DNA from: an uncultured Bacteroidales bacterium
GTDB taxonomy: Bacteria > Bacteroidota > Bacteroidia > Bacteroidales > UBA932
Length of the DNA stretch: 12,871 bases
Direction of reading: 5' to 3'
NCBI GenBank assembly: GCA_905235615.1
Contig: CAJOMB010000068.1
Coordinates: 1 to 12,871 of the forward strand
Below are positions 6,458-12,871 of the stretch, piece after piece. The translations under genes were made by a program, and so were the position numbers. Each line of letters opens with the position of its first letter. The stretch's first letter is position 1. Below the pieces are notes generated by a model. That model was given only the letters and a program-made list of their open reading frames with translations. It was not told where the DNA came from and did no database searches.

Positions 6458-6507
6458 AAAACTGAGGATCGTCCATTTTGGCACGGCATTGGCATGAAAG
6501 GCGCTGC

Positions 6508-7023
6508 ATGGCAGAACTTGAAAGCATATTCAACCGGATTGTGAAGGAGTACAGCGAGCGCCTGTACTGGCACGTCCGCCGCATGGTGGGCAGCCACGAG
6601 GACGCGGACGACCTGCTGCAGGAAATCTTCCTGAAAATCTGGACGGCCCTCCCCTCTTTCCGGGGAGAAGCGCAGCTTTATACCTGGGTGTGGCGCATCG
6701 CCACCAACGAAACCCTCAATCACCTGAGAAAGGAGAAGGTTCGCGCTGCGCTGCGCTTTGCATCGGCCGATGAACTGGTGGCGCAGAAGATAGAGGGAGA
6801 CCCTTATTTCAACGGCACCGCCGCCCAGCGGGAGCTCTGGAAATCGGTGGCCCGCCTGCCGGAAAAGCAGCGTCAGGTGTTTGTGATGCGCTGGTGGGAC
6901 GAGCTCAGTTACGAGGAGATATCGGCCATTACCGGAACCTCGGTGGGCGCCCTCAAGGCCTCCTATCACATAGCACAGAAAAAAATTAAATTAAACCTTT
7001 CGGACTCCGAGGTGTCAAAGTAA
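6508..7023 (+). CDS. ECF (group 4) RNA polymerase sigma factor
   Basis: A 171-residue alternative sigma factor that would direct RNA polymerase to a small regulon. Region 2 spans about residues 10-75, with the core-binding stretch DADDLLQEIFLKIW (32-45) and the RIATNETLNHLRKEK end. Region 4 spans about 108-160, with LPEKQRQVFVMRWWDELSYEEISAITGTSVGALKASY, a clear helix-turn-helix. Region 1.1 and region 3 are absent, as expected for ECF factors. The frame is open from a TTG at 6478, but the family's N-terminus fits ATG 6508 (MAELESIFNRIVKEYSERLY). No TAnnTTTG promoter is seen upstream, so it may use an unusual promoter, possibly its own. It leads a three-gene operon; the next gene starts 6 bp after its stop. 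Confidence 0.93.
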   Translation: MAELESIFNRIVKEYSERLYWHVRRMVGSHEDADDLLQEIFLKIWTALPSFRGEAQLYTWVWRIATNETLNHLRKEKVRAALRFASADELVAQKIEGDPYFNGTAAQRELWKSVARLPEKQRQVFVMRWWDELSYEEISAITGTSVGALKASYHIAQKKIKLNLSDSEVSK

Positions 7024-7029
7024 GCAGTT

Positions 7030-7404
7030 ATGACCAAGAAAAACGACATATCCGTCCCCGAGGGCTACTTCGAGAATCTGGAGCAAAGCCTGGGCCGCAT
7101 TCCCCGGCAGGAAGTGCGTCCCACGGTACTGCAGAAGGTTTCTCCCTGGCTGGCCTACGCCGCCTCCTTGGCCATTTTGGCCACCCTGGGGAATTTCATC
7201 TTCCGGCAGTCGTCTGCAGCCCCTGCCTGGGAAGATGAGGATTGGGACTACATCTCCTATCTTTCCCGCTCCCTGGATCCGGACGGGATGATTGAGCTCA
7301 AGGAGGATGAAGAACTGACTCAGGAGGATATCATGAATTATCTCTTGGCCAGCAACATTTCAGTTGAACAGTTAGAACAGACAAACTATGAAGAAGATTA
7401 TTAG
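7030..7404 (+). CDS. Small single-pass membrane protein, possible anti-sigma factor
   Basis: A 124-residue protein with a cytoplasmic-type N-terminus (about 1-38, MTKKNDISVPEGYFENLEQS), one hydrophobic segment (about 39-60, PWLAYAASLAILATLGNFIF) and a very acidic tail. In residues 65-124 I count 19 Asp/Glu against 2 Lys/Arg. The gene lies 6 bp after the ECF sigma gene and overlaps the next gene by 17 bp, so the three are translated together. Its position suggests it holds or modulates the sigma factor. However, it lacks the HxxxCxxC zinc motif of classical ZAS anti-sigma factors and any FecR-like domain, so the anti-sigma role is inference. The PEGYFENL segment is common in Bacteroidetes proteins encoded beside sigma genes. 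Confidence 0.75.
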   Translation: MTKKNDISVPEGYFENLEQSLGRIPRQEVRPTVLQKVSPWLAYAASLAILATLGNFIFRQSSAAPAWEDEDWDYISYLSRSLDPDGMIELKEDEELTQEDIMNYLLASNISVEQLEQTNYEEDY

Positions 7405-7921
7405 TGTATTCCTTACCGTAGTCCTGGTGGGCAGCGTTGCATTTGCCCAGAACAACAAGGACCAAAAGAAAGACAAGAAAGGCGGAGACTGGAGAGAGAA
7501 AATCCGCGCGGAGCAGGTGGCCAACATCACCGCCCAGCTGGATCTTACCGAGGCCGAAGCCCAGGCCTTCTGGCCCGTGTACAACGAAGTCCAGAAACAG
7601 CGCCGCGAGGCCTTCGAGGCCAGCGCCCAGGCCTACAAGGCCCTCAATGAGGGAATCGAAGGCAATGAGGTGAACGCCCTTTTGGAGAAGTACCTGGACG
7701 CCAAGAAAGCGGCCGATGCCGTGGAGGCCGACGCCATCGCCCGATACAAGAAAGTGCTCCCCGTGAATAAAGTGGCCAAGCTCATCGTGGCCGAGGAAAA
7801 TTTCCGTCACCAGCAGATTGGCAGACTGGGCGGCAATGCCGGACGCCCCGGCCCCGGCGGTCCCCGCTCCGGCAGGAACAGGTCTCAGATGCCTCCTATG
7901 GGCGACGATATGATGGACTAA
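7388..7921 (+). CDS. Periplasmic LTxxQ/Spy-like protein
   Basis: A 177-residue exported protein. Residues 1-20 are a signal peptide (MKKIISVFLTVVLVGSVAFA, cleavage before Q21), followed by a lysine-rich stretch (QNNKDQKKDKKGGDWREK). The helical body has the family landmark LTEAEAQAFWPVYNE (53-67) and a second element KVLPVNKVAKLIVAEENFRHQQ (122-143). This resembles the repeated LTxxQ helices of Spy/CpxP-type envelope stress proteins and their Bacteroidetes relatives. The tail (150-177) is low-complexity, rich in Gly, Pro, Arg and Met. It overlaps the preceding membrane-protein gene by 17 bp, so it is the last gene of the sigma operon. Likely a chaperone-like or sensing partner in envelope stress. 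Its stop overlaps the stop of lolD (7918-7921). Confidence 0.82.
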   Translation: MKKIISVFLTVVLVGSVAFAQNNKDQKKDKKGGDWREKIRAEQVANITAQLDLTEAEAQAFWPVYNEVQKQRREAFEASAQAYKALNEGIEGNEVNALLEKYLDAKKAADAVEADAIARYKKVLPVNKVAKLIVAEENFRHQQIGRLGGNAGRPGPGGPRSGRNRSQMPPMGDDMMD

Positions 7922-8571
7922 CGGAATTCTCCGTCCCGCAGGATGCAAGTCCTGTCACAGATTTGAGCCAGACCGGCGTCATGCGTAACAATGACCATGG
8001 TCTGGCCCAATTGTTTTCTCACATTCAAGAGCAGGGCGTGAATCTCCTCCTTGGTATGGCTGTCCAGGTTGCCGGTGGGTTCATCGGCAAAGAGGATGGC
8101 GGGATTCATGGCAAGGGCTCGGGCGATGGCCACGCGCTGCTGCTCTCCGCCGGATAGTTCCGAAGGTTTGTGCGCTGAACGGGCACCCAGCCCCACCATG
8201 TCCAGCAGCTCATCGGCCCGGACGCGGGCCCTGGCCTCCTTCTCTCCGCCAATCAGAAGCGGAATCATCACATTTTCCCTGGCCGAAAACTCCGGAAGCA
8301 GGTGATGGGCCTGAAAGACAAAGCCGATGCGGCGGTTCCGGAAGGCCGATAATTCCCCGGCCCCGAGCGAGAGCACGGACGTCCCGTCTATGACCAGCGA
8401 CCCGCTGTCCGGCGTCAGGAGCGTTCCCAGGATTTGAAGGAGGGTGGATTTCCCGGCACCGGAAGCGCCCATAATGGCCACAATCTCAGCTTGAGCCACC
8501 TCAAAATCTACCCCTTTGAGTACCTCCAGGGCCCCAAAAGACTTCCGAATATTCTTGGCTTCTATTATCAT
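7918..8571 (-). CDS. lolD: LolD-like ABC transporter ATP-binding protein
   Basis: A 217-residue ATPase of the MacB/LolD group, which powers release of lipoproteins from the inner membrane toward the outer membrane through LolCE-type permeases. Walker A is GASGAGKST (35-43), the Q-loop is FVFQAHHLLPEFSARENVMIPLL (Gln87), the signature is LSGGEQQRVAIARAL (139-153), Walker B is ILFADEPTGNLD (159-170) and the H-loop His is 197. The LLPEFSARENVMIPLL stretch is the LolD-type version of the lid. Length is close to normal (220-235), with a short C-terminus. No permease gene is adjacent here, as is usual in Bacteroidetes. A MacB- or FtsE-like partner is an alternative, less favoured. Start ATG 8571 has a TATCTTTG element 23 nt upstream. 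Confidence 0.88.
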   Translation of the reverse strand: MIIEAKNIRKSFGALEVLKGVDFEVAQAEIVAIMGASGAGKSTLLQILGTLLTPDSGSLVIDGTSVLSLGAGELSAFRNRRIGFVFQAHHLLPEFSARENVMIPLLIGGEKEARARVRADELLDMVGLGARSAHKPSELSGGEQQRVAIARALAMNPAILFADEPTGNLDSHTKEEIHALLLNVRKQLGQTMVIVTHDAGLAQICDRTCILRDGEFR

Positions 8572-8577
8572 TTTAAC

Positions 8578-8585
8578 TATCTTTG
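8578..8585 (+). promoter_or_regulatory. -7 element of the phospholipase D-like gene
   Basis: TATCTTTG with TTG (8555-8557) 20 bp upstream. It lies inside the lolD 5' leader on the other strand and points right. Its position implies that the phospholipase D-like gene starts downstream of about 8590. Confidence 0.6.
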
Positions 8586-8594
8586 CGCGTCATA

Positions 8595-8626
8595 CAAAGA
8601 TAGGAACATTCTTGCAAAAGCACAAA
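8595..8626 (-). promoter_or_regulatory. lolD promoter
   Basis: On the minus strand TTTG (8623-8626) and TATCTTTG (8595-8602) are 20 bp apart. The -7 ends 23 nt before the lolD ATG. This promoter lies inside the start of the opposing phospholipase D-like gene. Confidence 0.65.
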
Positions 8627-9766
8627 CTCATAGCCCTGGTCCTGCTGTTTCTGTACTGGCTCTGTCCGGCGCAGATTCCCCAGCCGGAACCGGTGGGAGG
8701 GAACACCCTCTGGATGACCAAGTCCGGAGAGGAATATCTGCAACGCCTGCTGCAGGATATCGATGCGGCCCGAAGCACCATCGAAATGGAATACTACTGG
8801 TTTGATGCCGATAAAGCCGGAAAACTGGTTCAGGATGCCCTCATGAAAAAAGCGCAGGAAGGTGTAAATATCCGCATCCTGGTGGACAACTTCATCACGC
8901 CCGGCTCGCCGGAGTTTTTCTTTGACAAAATGCGCAGGAAGGGGGTGCAGGTGGCGTATGTGCACAATCTGGAAAAAATGTGCCCCGGGCAGGCCGTAGC
9001 CAGCTATTTCGGCTTCCGGGACCACCGGAAAATTGTAGTAGTGGACGGGCGTATCGCCTATACCGGCGGCATCAATTTCAACAACCAGACCATCTATGTC
9101 TGGAAAGACACGCAGGTGCGGATTGAAGGCCCTGCCGCCGGCCAGGTCCGGGCGCTCTTCGAGCAAAGTTGGGGCACGCTGGCCGACGGAACCGCCGCTC
9201 CGGATATTCCGGTGGAGCCGGTGGGAACGGCTGTCGTGCAGGCGTTGGGGTCGGTGAGCCGGGACAGCACCCTCACCCGGCTGTATGTGCAGAAGCTCCA
9301 TGAATCCAAGGAGTATTTTTACCTGCAGACGCCTTACTTCGGCCCTCCGCCGGAAGTGCTGCAAGCCCTGAAAGACGCCGCCGCCCGCGGGGTGGATGTG
9401 CGCCTGCTGTTCCCGGAGAAATGCGACTGGGGCTTCATGAACGCCCTCACCGCAGACTTCATTCCGGAACTTATCGCCGCCGGCATCCGGGTGTTTGTCT
9501 ATGGCGGCATATATGACCACTCCAAACTCTTTGCAACGGACGACCGGATAGCCAGTTGCGGCACCGTAAACATGGACGGCCGCAGTTTCTGTATCAACTG
9601 GGAGGACACCCTCCTGTTCTACGACAGGGAAAGCGTCCTTGCGATGAAGGAGGCCTTCCTGAGCATACAGGCGGAGTGCGCAGAAATGGATGCAAGTTAC
9701 CCCCAGGCCAAGGGAATCAGCAAAGCCTGGCGGAAGTTCCTGCGGAAAATCTATCGGATTTTGTAA
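8612..9766 (+). CDS. Phospholipase D-family protein, cardiolipin synthase-like
   Basis: An enzyme of the PLD superfamily, probably a phosphatidyltransferase of the cardiolipin synthase type acting at the inner membrane. Two complete HxKxxxxD motifs are present. DHRKIVVVDGRIAYTGGINF has His138, and DHSKLFATDDRIASCGTVNMD has His303 (numbering of the 384-residue form). Each is followed by the expected Gly-rich or Asn-containing strand. The N-terminus has a single hydrophobic segment (LIALVLLFLYWLCPAQ). The first in-frame ATG (8714) would remove that segment. A TTG at 8516 lies inside lolD and before the promoter. TTG 8612 is therefore preferred, with a weak AGGA 6 nt upstream. Which phospholipid it uses cannot be told. 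The gene is divergent from lolD and ends 25 bp before the tRNA. Confidence 0.85.
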   Translation: MQKHKLIALVLLFLYWLCPAQIPQPEPVGGNTLWMTKSGEEYLQRLLQDIDAARSTIEMEYYWFDADKAGKLVQDALMKKAQEGVNIRILVDNFITPGSPEFFFDKMRRKGVQVAYVHNLEKMCPGQAVASYFGFRDHRKIVVVDGRIAYTGGINFNNQTIYVWKDTQVRIEGPAAGQVRALFEQSWGTLADGTAAPDIPVEPVGTAVVQALGSVSRDSTLTRLYVQKLHESKEYFYLQTPYFGPPPEVLQALKDAAARGVDVRLLFPEKCDWGFMNALTADFIPELIAAGIRVFVYGGIYDHSKLFATDDRIASCGTVNMDGRSFCINWEDTLLFYDRESVLAMKEAFLSIQAECAEMDASYPQAKGISKAWRKFLRKIYRIL

Positions 9767-9774
9767 TTTTTTTG

Positions 9775-9782
9775 TATCTTTG
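9775..9782 (+). promoter_or_regulatory. -7 element of the tRNA-Pro gene
   Basis: TATCTTTG ends 9 nt before the first base of the tRNA. A clear -33 at the usual distance is not seen. Confidence 0.6.
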
Positions 9783-9791
9783 AGAGATATT

Positions 9792-9865
9792 CGGGGTGTG
9801 GCGCAGTTGGTTAGCGCATCTGCTTTGGGAGCAGAGGGTCGTGTGTTCGAGTCACATCACCCCGA
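9792..9865 (+). tRNA. tRNA-Pro (anticodon UGG)
   Basis: A complete 74-nt cloverleaf. The acceptor arms CGGGGTG (9792-9798) and CACCCCG (9858-9864) pair fully. The D stem is GCGC/GCGC. The anticodon stem is TCTGC/GCAGA with loop TTTGGGA (9824-9830), giving anticodon TGG at 9826-9828. The T arm is GTGTG-TTCGAGT-CACAT, closed by a G-U pair. The discriminator base is A and no CCA is encoded. The UGG anticodon reads most or all proline codons. Confidence 0.95.
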
Positions 9866-9945
9866 CGAAACAACTCCTTACTGACCTCTCGTTTCTTACT
9901 GGCGGGGCCAGCTATCATAATGTATGCGAGTACAAGGGGAAATTG

Positions 9946-9964
9946 CATAAAAACACATTTTATG
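9946..9964 (+). promoter_or_regulatory. Inverted repeat over the uxuA start codon
   Basis: CATAAAA (9946-9952) and TTTTATG (9958-9964) are exact reverse complements with the spacer ACACA. The right arm contains the uxuA ATG (9962-9964). It could be a small operator or an RNA hairpin that hides the start codon. Weak on its own. Confidence 0.35.
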
Positions 9965-11215
9965 GAAAAGACCTGGCGCTGGTTTGGCAAGAAGGACAAA
10001 ATCACCCTTGCCATGCTCAAACAGATTGGGGTGGAAGGCATTGTCACCGCCCTGCACGACGTCCCCCTGGGCCAGGTATGGACTCGCGGGAAAATCCACG
10101 AACTCAAGGAATATATAGAGAGCTACGGCATGCGCTGGAGCGTGGTGGAGAGTCTCCCGGTAGTGGAAACCATCAAATACGGCGGTCCGGACAGGGACCG
10201 GCAAATTGAGGTGTACAAGGAATCCCTCAAGAACCTGGGCCTGGAAGGCATCCACACCATTTGCTACAACTTTATGCCCGTGCTGGACTGGGCCCGTACA
10301 GACTTGGCGCACCAGAATCCCAACGGTGCCTCCAACCTGTACTTCAACTACGCGGAGTTCGCTTACTTTGACATTTATATCCTGAAGCGTCCCGGCGCAC
10401 GCGAGGAATGGGCCGCCTTCAAGTTCCCTGCGGGTGTAGGTCAGGGGCGCGACGTGCTGGCAGAGGCCGATGAACTGGCCAAGACCATGACGCCGGAAAA
10501 GGACCACAAGCTGGTAGAGAACATTGTGATTAAAACGCAGGGCTTCGTTTCCGGGAACTTCTCCGAGAACGACGCCGCTCCCGTGGAGAAATTCCGCGAA
10601 TTCCTGGACTTGTACAAGGGGATTGACAAAGCCCGGCTGCGGGCCAACATGAAATACTTCCTGGAGGCCATCATGCCCACCTGTGAGGAGTACGGCATGA
10701 ACATGTGCGTACACCCGGACGACCCGCCCATCGAGATTCTGGGCCTGCCGCGCATCGTGCGCACGTCAGCGGACATCCGCTGGCTCCTCAATGCCATTCC
10801 CAACAAGCACAACGGCCTCACCTTCTGCGCCGGCAGCCTGTCGGCGGGAGCCGGCAACAACGTGGTGGAAATGGCCAAGGAGTTTGCCCCGCGCACCCAC
10901 TTTGTGCACCTGCGCTCCTGCCATATCTTCCCCAACGGCGACTTCACGGAGGCTTCTCACCTGGGTGGCCGCGCGGATCTGGTGGAACTGTGCCGAATCT
11001 TTGAAAAGGAAAATCCCGCCCTGCCCATGCGCGTGGACCACGGCATGACCTTCACAGACCGGCCCGGCGGCATCATGGACGAGAGCACGCACGGACACAA
11101 CGCCGGCTACACGCTCCTGGGCCGTATGTTTGCCATGGGACAGGTGCAGGGAATCCTGGCCACGGTGGACCGTGAGCTGGGCATCGAGTATAAACAAGCC
11201 GGATTCTTTGACTGA
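9962..11215 (+). CDS. uxuA: Mannonate dehydratase
   Basis: A 417-residue enzyme (EC 4.2.1.8) that dehydrates D-mannonate to 2-keto-3-deoxy-D-gluconate in the cytoplasmic glucuronate pathway. The N-terminus MEKTWRWFGKKDKITLAMLKQIGVEGIVTALHDVP is typical. Metal-site segments seen are CVHPDDPP (His251), FCAGSLS (Cys289), FVHLRS (His316) and VDHGM (Asp359), matching the family's His/Cys/His/Asp set. Length is slightly above the 394 residues of E. coli UxuA. The frame is open to an ATG at 9920, but those 14 extra residues are not family-like. The gene lies 3 bp before uxuB in the same direction, one operon. No TAnnTTTG promoter is visible in the 96 bp after the tRNA, so transcription may come from the tRNA promoter or a regulated promoter that I do not recognise. 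Confidence 0.95.
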   Translation: MEKTWRWFGKKDKITLAMLKQIGVEGIVTALHDVPLGQVWTRGKIHELKEYIESYGMRWSVVESLPVVETIKYGGPDRDRQIEVYKESLKNLGLEGIHTICYNFMPVLDWARTDLAHQNPNGASNLYFNYAEFAYFDIYILKRPGAREEWAAFKFPAGVGQGRDVLAEADELAKTMTPEKDHKLVENIVIKTQGFVSGNFSENDAAPVEKFREFLDLYKGIDKARLRANMKYFLEAIMPTCEEYGMNMCVHPDDPPIEILGLPRIVRTSADIRWLLNAIPNKHNGLTFCAGSLSAGAGNNVVEMAKEFAPRTHFVHLRSCHIFPNGDFTEASHLGGRADLVELCRIFEKENPALPMRVDHGMTFTDRPGGIMDESTHGHNAGYTLLGRMFAMGQVQGILATVDRELGIEYKQAGFFD

Positions 11216-11218
11216 AAT

Positions 11219-12805
11219 ATGAAACTGACCGATATCCTCAGTGATTCCTTCAACGCCGCGGAATGGGAAGCCAAAGGCTACCAAGTTCCCCGTTTTGACA
11301 TCCGTGCCGTCCGTGAAAAAACGGCGCGGGAACCCGTCTGGGTGCATTTTGGCTGCGGTAACATCTTCCGCGCTTTTCCGGCCGCCATCCTCAACGATGC
11401 GCTGAACGCCGGGATATACGACCGGGGCGTAATTGTGGCCGGCACCTTCGACTTCGAGGTGGTGGACAAGGCCTACAAGCCTTACGACAACCTGTCCCTC
11501 TGCGTAACCCTCTGTTCCGACGGAAGCATCCGGAAGAGCGTGATTGCCAGCGTGACCGAAGCCCTCAAGGCCGATGCACAGTTCCCGGACTGGGAACGGC
11601 TGAAGACCATCTTCCGGCAACCATCCCTGCAGATGATTTCCTTCACCATCACCGAGAAGGGATACCGCTTCAACGAGGCGGATCTTGCCCGCGGGCTGAA
11701 TGCCGATTTGGCGATGGGCAAGGTGACAGCCCTCCTGCTGGAACGCTACCGGGCGGGGCAGCTGCCGCTCACCCTGCAGTCCATGGACAACTGCTCCCAC
11801 AACGGCGACAGGTTGAAGGCCGGCGTTTTTGCCTATGCAGAGCGCTGGGTGGCCGACGGTCTGGCCCCCAAGGGCTTCCTGGACTACCTGAACGACGAAG
11901 GCAGCATCACCTTTCCCTGGTCCATGATAGACAAGATTACCCCGCGTCCGCATCAGCAGGTGAAAGCGTTGCTGGAGGCCGACGGCTTCGAGGACAACCA
12001 CTACATCGAAACGGAGAAACACAGCTTCACCGCGCCTTTCGTGAATGCCGAGGAGGTGCAGTACCTGGTGATGGAGGACCATTATACCAACGGTCATCCG
12101 CCGCTGGACTGGGGCGGCGCCCTCTATACCACCCGTGAAACCGTGGACAAGGTGGAGACTATGAAGGTGAGCACCTGCCTGAACCCGCTGCACACCGCCA
12201 TGGCCCTGTACGGCTGCATGCTGGAATACACCCTAATATCGGCCGAAATGAAAGATGAGGATATCCGCGCCTTCATCCAGAAGATAGGTTATATGGAGGC
12301 TATGCCGGTGGTGGTGGACCCCGGCATCCTGAACCCATACGAGTTCATCGGCACCGTGCTCAACAAACGCCTGCCCAATCCGTTCATGCCGGATGCCCCG
12401 CAGCGCATCGCCATGGACACCAGCCAGAAACTGCCCGTCCGCTTTGGCGAAACCCTCAAAAAGTACCTCGCCCGCGGTCTGGACAAGAGCAACCTGGTGC
12501 TCATCCCGCTGGTGCTGGCCGGGTATGCCCGCTACCTCAAAGGCCTGGACGACCATGGAGAGCCCTTCTCTCCTTCCCCGGATCCGCTCTTGGAAGAGCT
12601 GCAGACTCTTGTAGCCCCGCTGGAGCTGGGTAAGCCCCAGCAGGACTGGAGCTGCCTGAAAAAACTCTACAGCCGCGCCGATATCTTTGGCGTAAACCTC
12701 TATGAGGCCGGCCTGGGAGAGCAGGTGGAAGGCATGGTAAAAGAACTCTACGAAGGCCCGGGAGCCGTTCGCAGAACCCTTCACAAATACGTTTGGGCGC
12801 GGTGA
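11219..12805 (+). CDS. uxuB: Fructuronate reductase (D-mannonate oxidoreductase), mannitol dehydrogenase family
   Basis: A 528-residue NAD-dependent long-chain polyol dehydrogenase. In this context it most likely reduces D-fructuronate to D-mannonate (EC 1.1.1.57), the substrate of the preceding UxuA. The nucleotide-binding start is VWVHFGCGNIFRAF (40-53). The family's catalytic pattern K-x5-N-x2-H is intact as K316, N322 and H325 (MKVSTCLNPLHTA). Asp191-type and Asn-rich segments SMDNCSHNGDRLK (188-200) also match. It begins 3 bp after the uxuA stop. A tagaturonate reductase (uxaB) is possible by family, but uxuA next door favours fructuronate. Isomerase UxaC and KDG kinase/aldolase genes are not in the window. 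A hairpin follows the stop. Confidence 0.85.
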   Translation: MKLTDILSDSFNAAEWEAKGYQVPRFDIRAVREKTAREPVWVHFGCGNIFRAFPAAILNDALNAGIYDRGVIVAGTFDFEVVDKAYKPYDNLSLCVTLCSDGSIRKSVIASVTEALKADAQFPDWERLKTIFRQPSLQMISFTITEKGYRFNEADLARGLNADLAMGKVTALLLERYRAGQLPLTLQSMDNCSHNGDRLKAGVFAYAERWVADGLAPKGFLDYLNDEGSITFPWSMIDKITPRPHQQVKALLEADGFEDNHYIETEKHSFTAPFVNAEEVQYLVMEDHYTNGHPPLDWGGALYTTRETVDKVETMKVSTCLNPLHTAMALYGCMLEYTLISAEMKDEDIRAFIQKIGYMEAMPVVVDPGILNPYEFIGTVLNKRLPNPFMPDAPQRIAMDTSQKLPVRFGETLKKYLARGLDKSNLVLIPLVLAGYARYLKGLDDHGEPFSPSPDPLLEELQTLVAPLELGKPQQDWSCLKKLYSRADIFGVNLYEAGLGEQVEGMVKELYEGPGAVRRTLHKYVWAR

Positions 12806-12811
12806 CTACTC

Positions 12812-12863
12812 ATTCCTTCGCGATAATTGGCCGCGCCTACGCCAATAGCAAGGAATAATTTTG
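12812..12863 (+). terminator. Hairpin after uxuB, likely terminator
   Basis: Nested arms ATTCCTT/AAGGAAT (12812-12818 and 12850-12856) and ATTGGC/GCCAAT (12826-12831 and 12841-12846) form a two-part stem. It is followed by TAATTTTG, a short T-run. It lies 7 bp after the uxuB stop. Confidence 0.5.
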
Positions 12864-12871
12864 TATCTTTG
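12864..12871 (+). promoter_or_regulatory. -7 element for a gene beyond the right edge
   Basis: TATCTTTG occupies the last eight bases, the same hexamer context (TTTGTATCTTTG) as before the tRNA gene at 9771-9782. It points to a rightward gene or RNA that starts just outside the window. Confidence 0.5.

Noticed and set aside
6442..6474. ECF-type autoregulated promoter before the sigma gene (GGAAAAC and CGTCC)
   Set aside because: The spacing of about 20 bp is too long and the first part lies within the 33-bp repeat, so the match is not convincing.
7030..7404. Classical zinc-binding anti-sigma factor
   Set aside because: The HxxxCxxC motif is absent; only position and topology suggest an anti-sigma role, so it is called cautiously.
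9792..9865. tRNA-Pro as an integration site for a mobile element
   Set aside because: No integrase gene and no repeat of the tRNA 3' end is visible downstream; normal metabolic genes follow.
10766..12193. Long open frame (475 codons) on the minus strand across uxuA and uxuB
   Set aside because: It lies antisense to two clear enzymes, has a His/Gly/Val-rich composition typical of GC-rich antisense frames, and shows no domain.
1..12871. CRISPR array, prophage or transposase
   Set aside because: No regularly spaced repeats, no phage structural genes and no DDE or serine/tyrosine recombinase motifs were seen in any frame I examined.

Overview
The window looks like a chromosomal segment of a Bacteroidales bacterium, probably a gut lineage with a fairly high GC content. 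Two things support this. Several genes are preceded by the Bacteroidetes -7 promoter element TAnnTTTG (mostly TATCTTTG), in places with TTTG or TTG about 19-23 bp upstream. The protein families are also typical: a LytS/LytTR pair, MenA, LolD, a LTxxQ-type periplasmic protein behind an ECF sigma factor, and UxuA/UxuB. The species assignment is inference.

Layout from left to right: (1) The 5' end of a leftward MFS transporter (1-101) faces away from a rightward two-component operon, a LytS-type membrane histidine kinase (235-1395) and a LytTR response regulator (1401-2147). A 21-bp perfect palindrome sits on the transporter promoter. (2) lepA (elongation factor 4) runs leftward and shares its stop region with the regulator gene. 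(3) menA runs rightward, divergent from lepA. (4) An AT-rich island (about 4985-6420) holds a leftward AAA-type ATPase gene of the archaeal-ATPase-like family, broken by a frameshift near its C-terminus. Direct and inverted repeats surround it, and its promoter carries an 18-bp palindrome. (5) A three-gene rightward operon encodes an ECF sigma factor, a small single-pass membrane protein with a very acidic tail, and a periplasmic LTxxQ/Spy-like protein. (6) lolD runs leftward, convergent with that operon. Divergent from it is a phospholipase D/cardiolipin synthase-like gene that seems to start at TTG. The two -7 elements between them face each other. (7) tRNA-Pro(UGG) is followed by uxuA and uxuB, two consecutive steps of hexuronate catabolism (fructuronate to mannonate to 2-keto-3-deoxygluconate). 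A hairpin and the promoter of an unseen gene close the window.

Most of the content is ordinary housekeeping and metabolism. The parts worth a second look are the ATPase island with its repeats, a 33-bp element present in two inverted copies (3970-4002 and 6425-6457), the sigma/acidic membrane protein/periplasmic protein operon, and several palindromes placed on promoters or a start codon.
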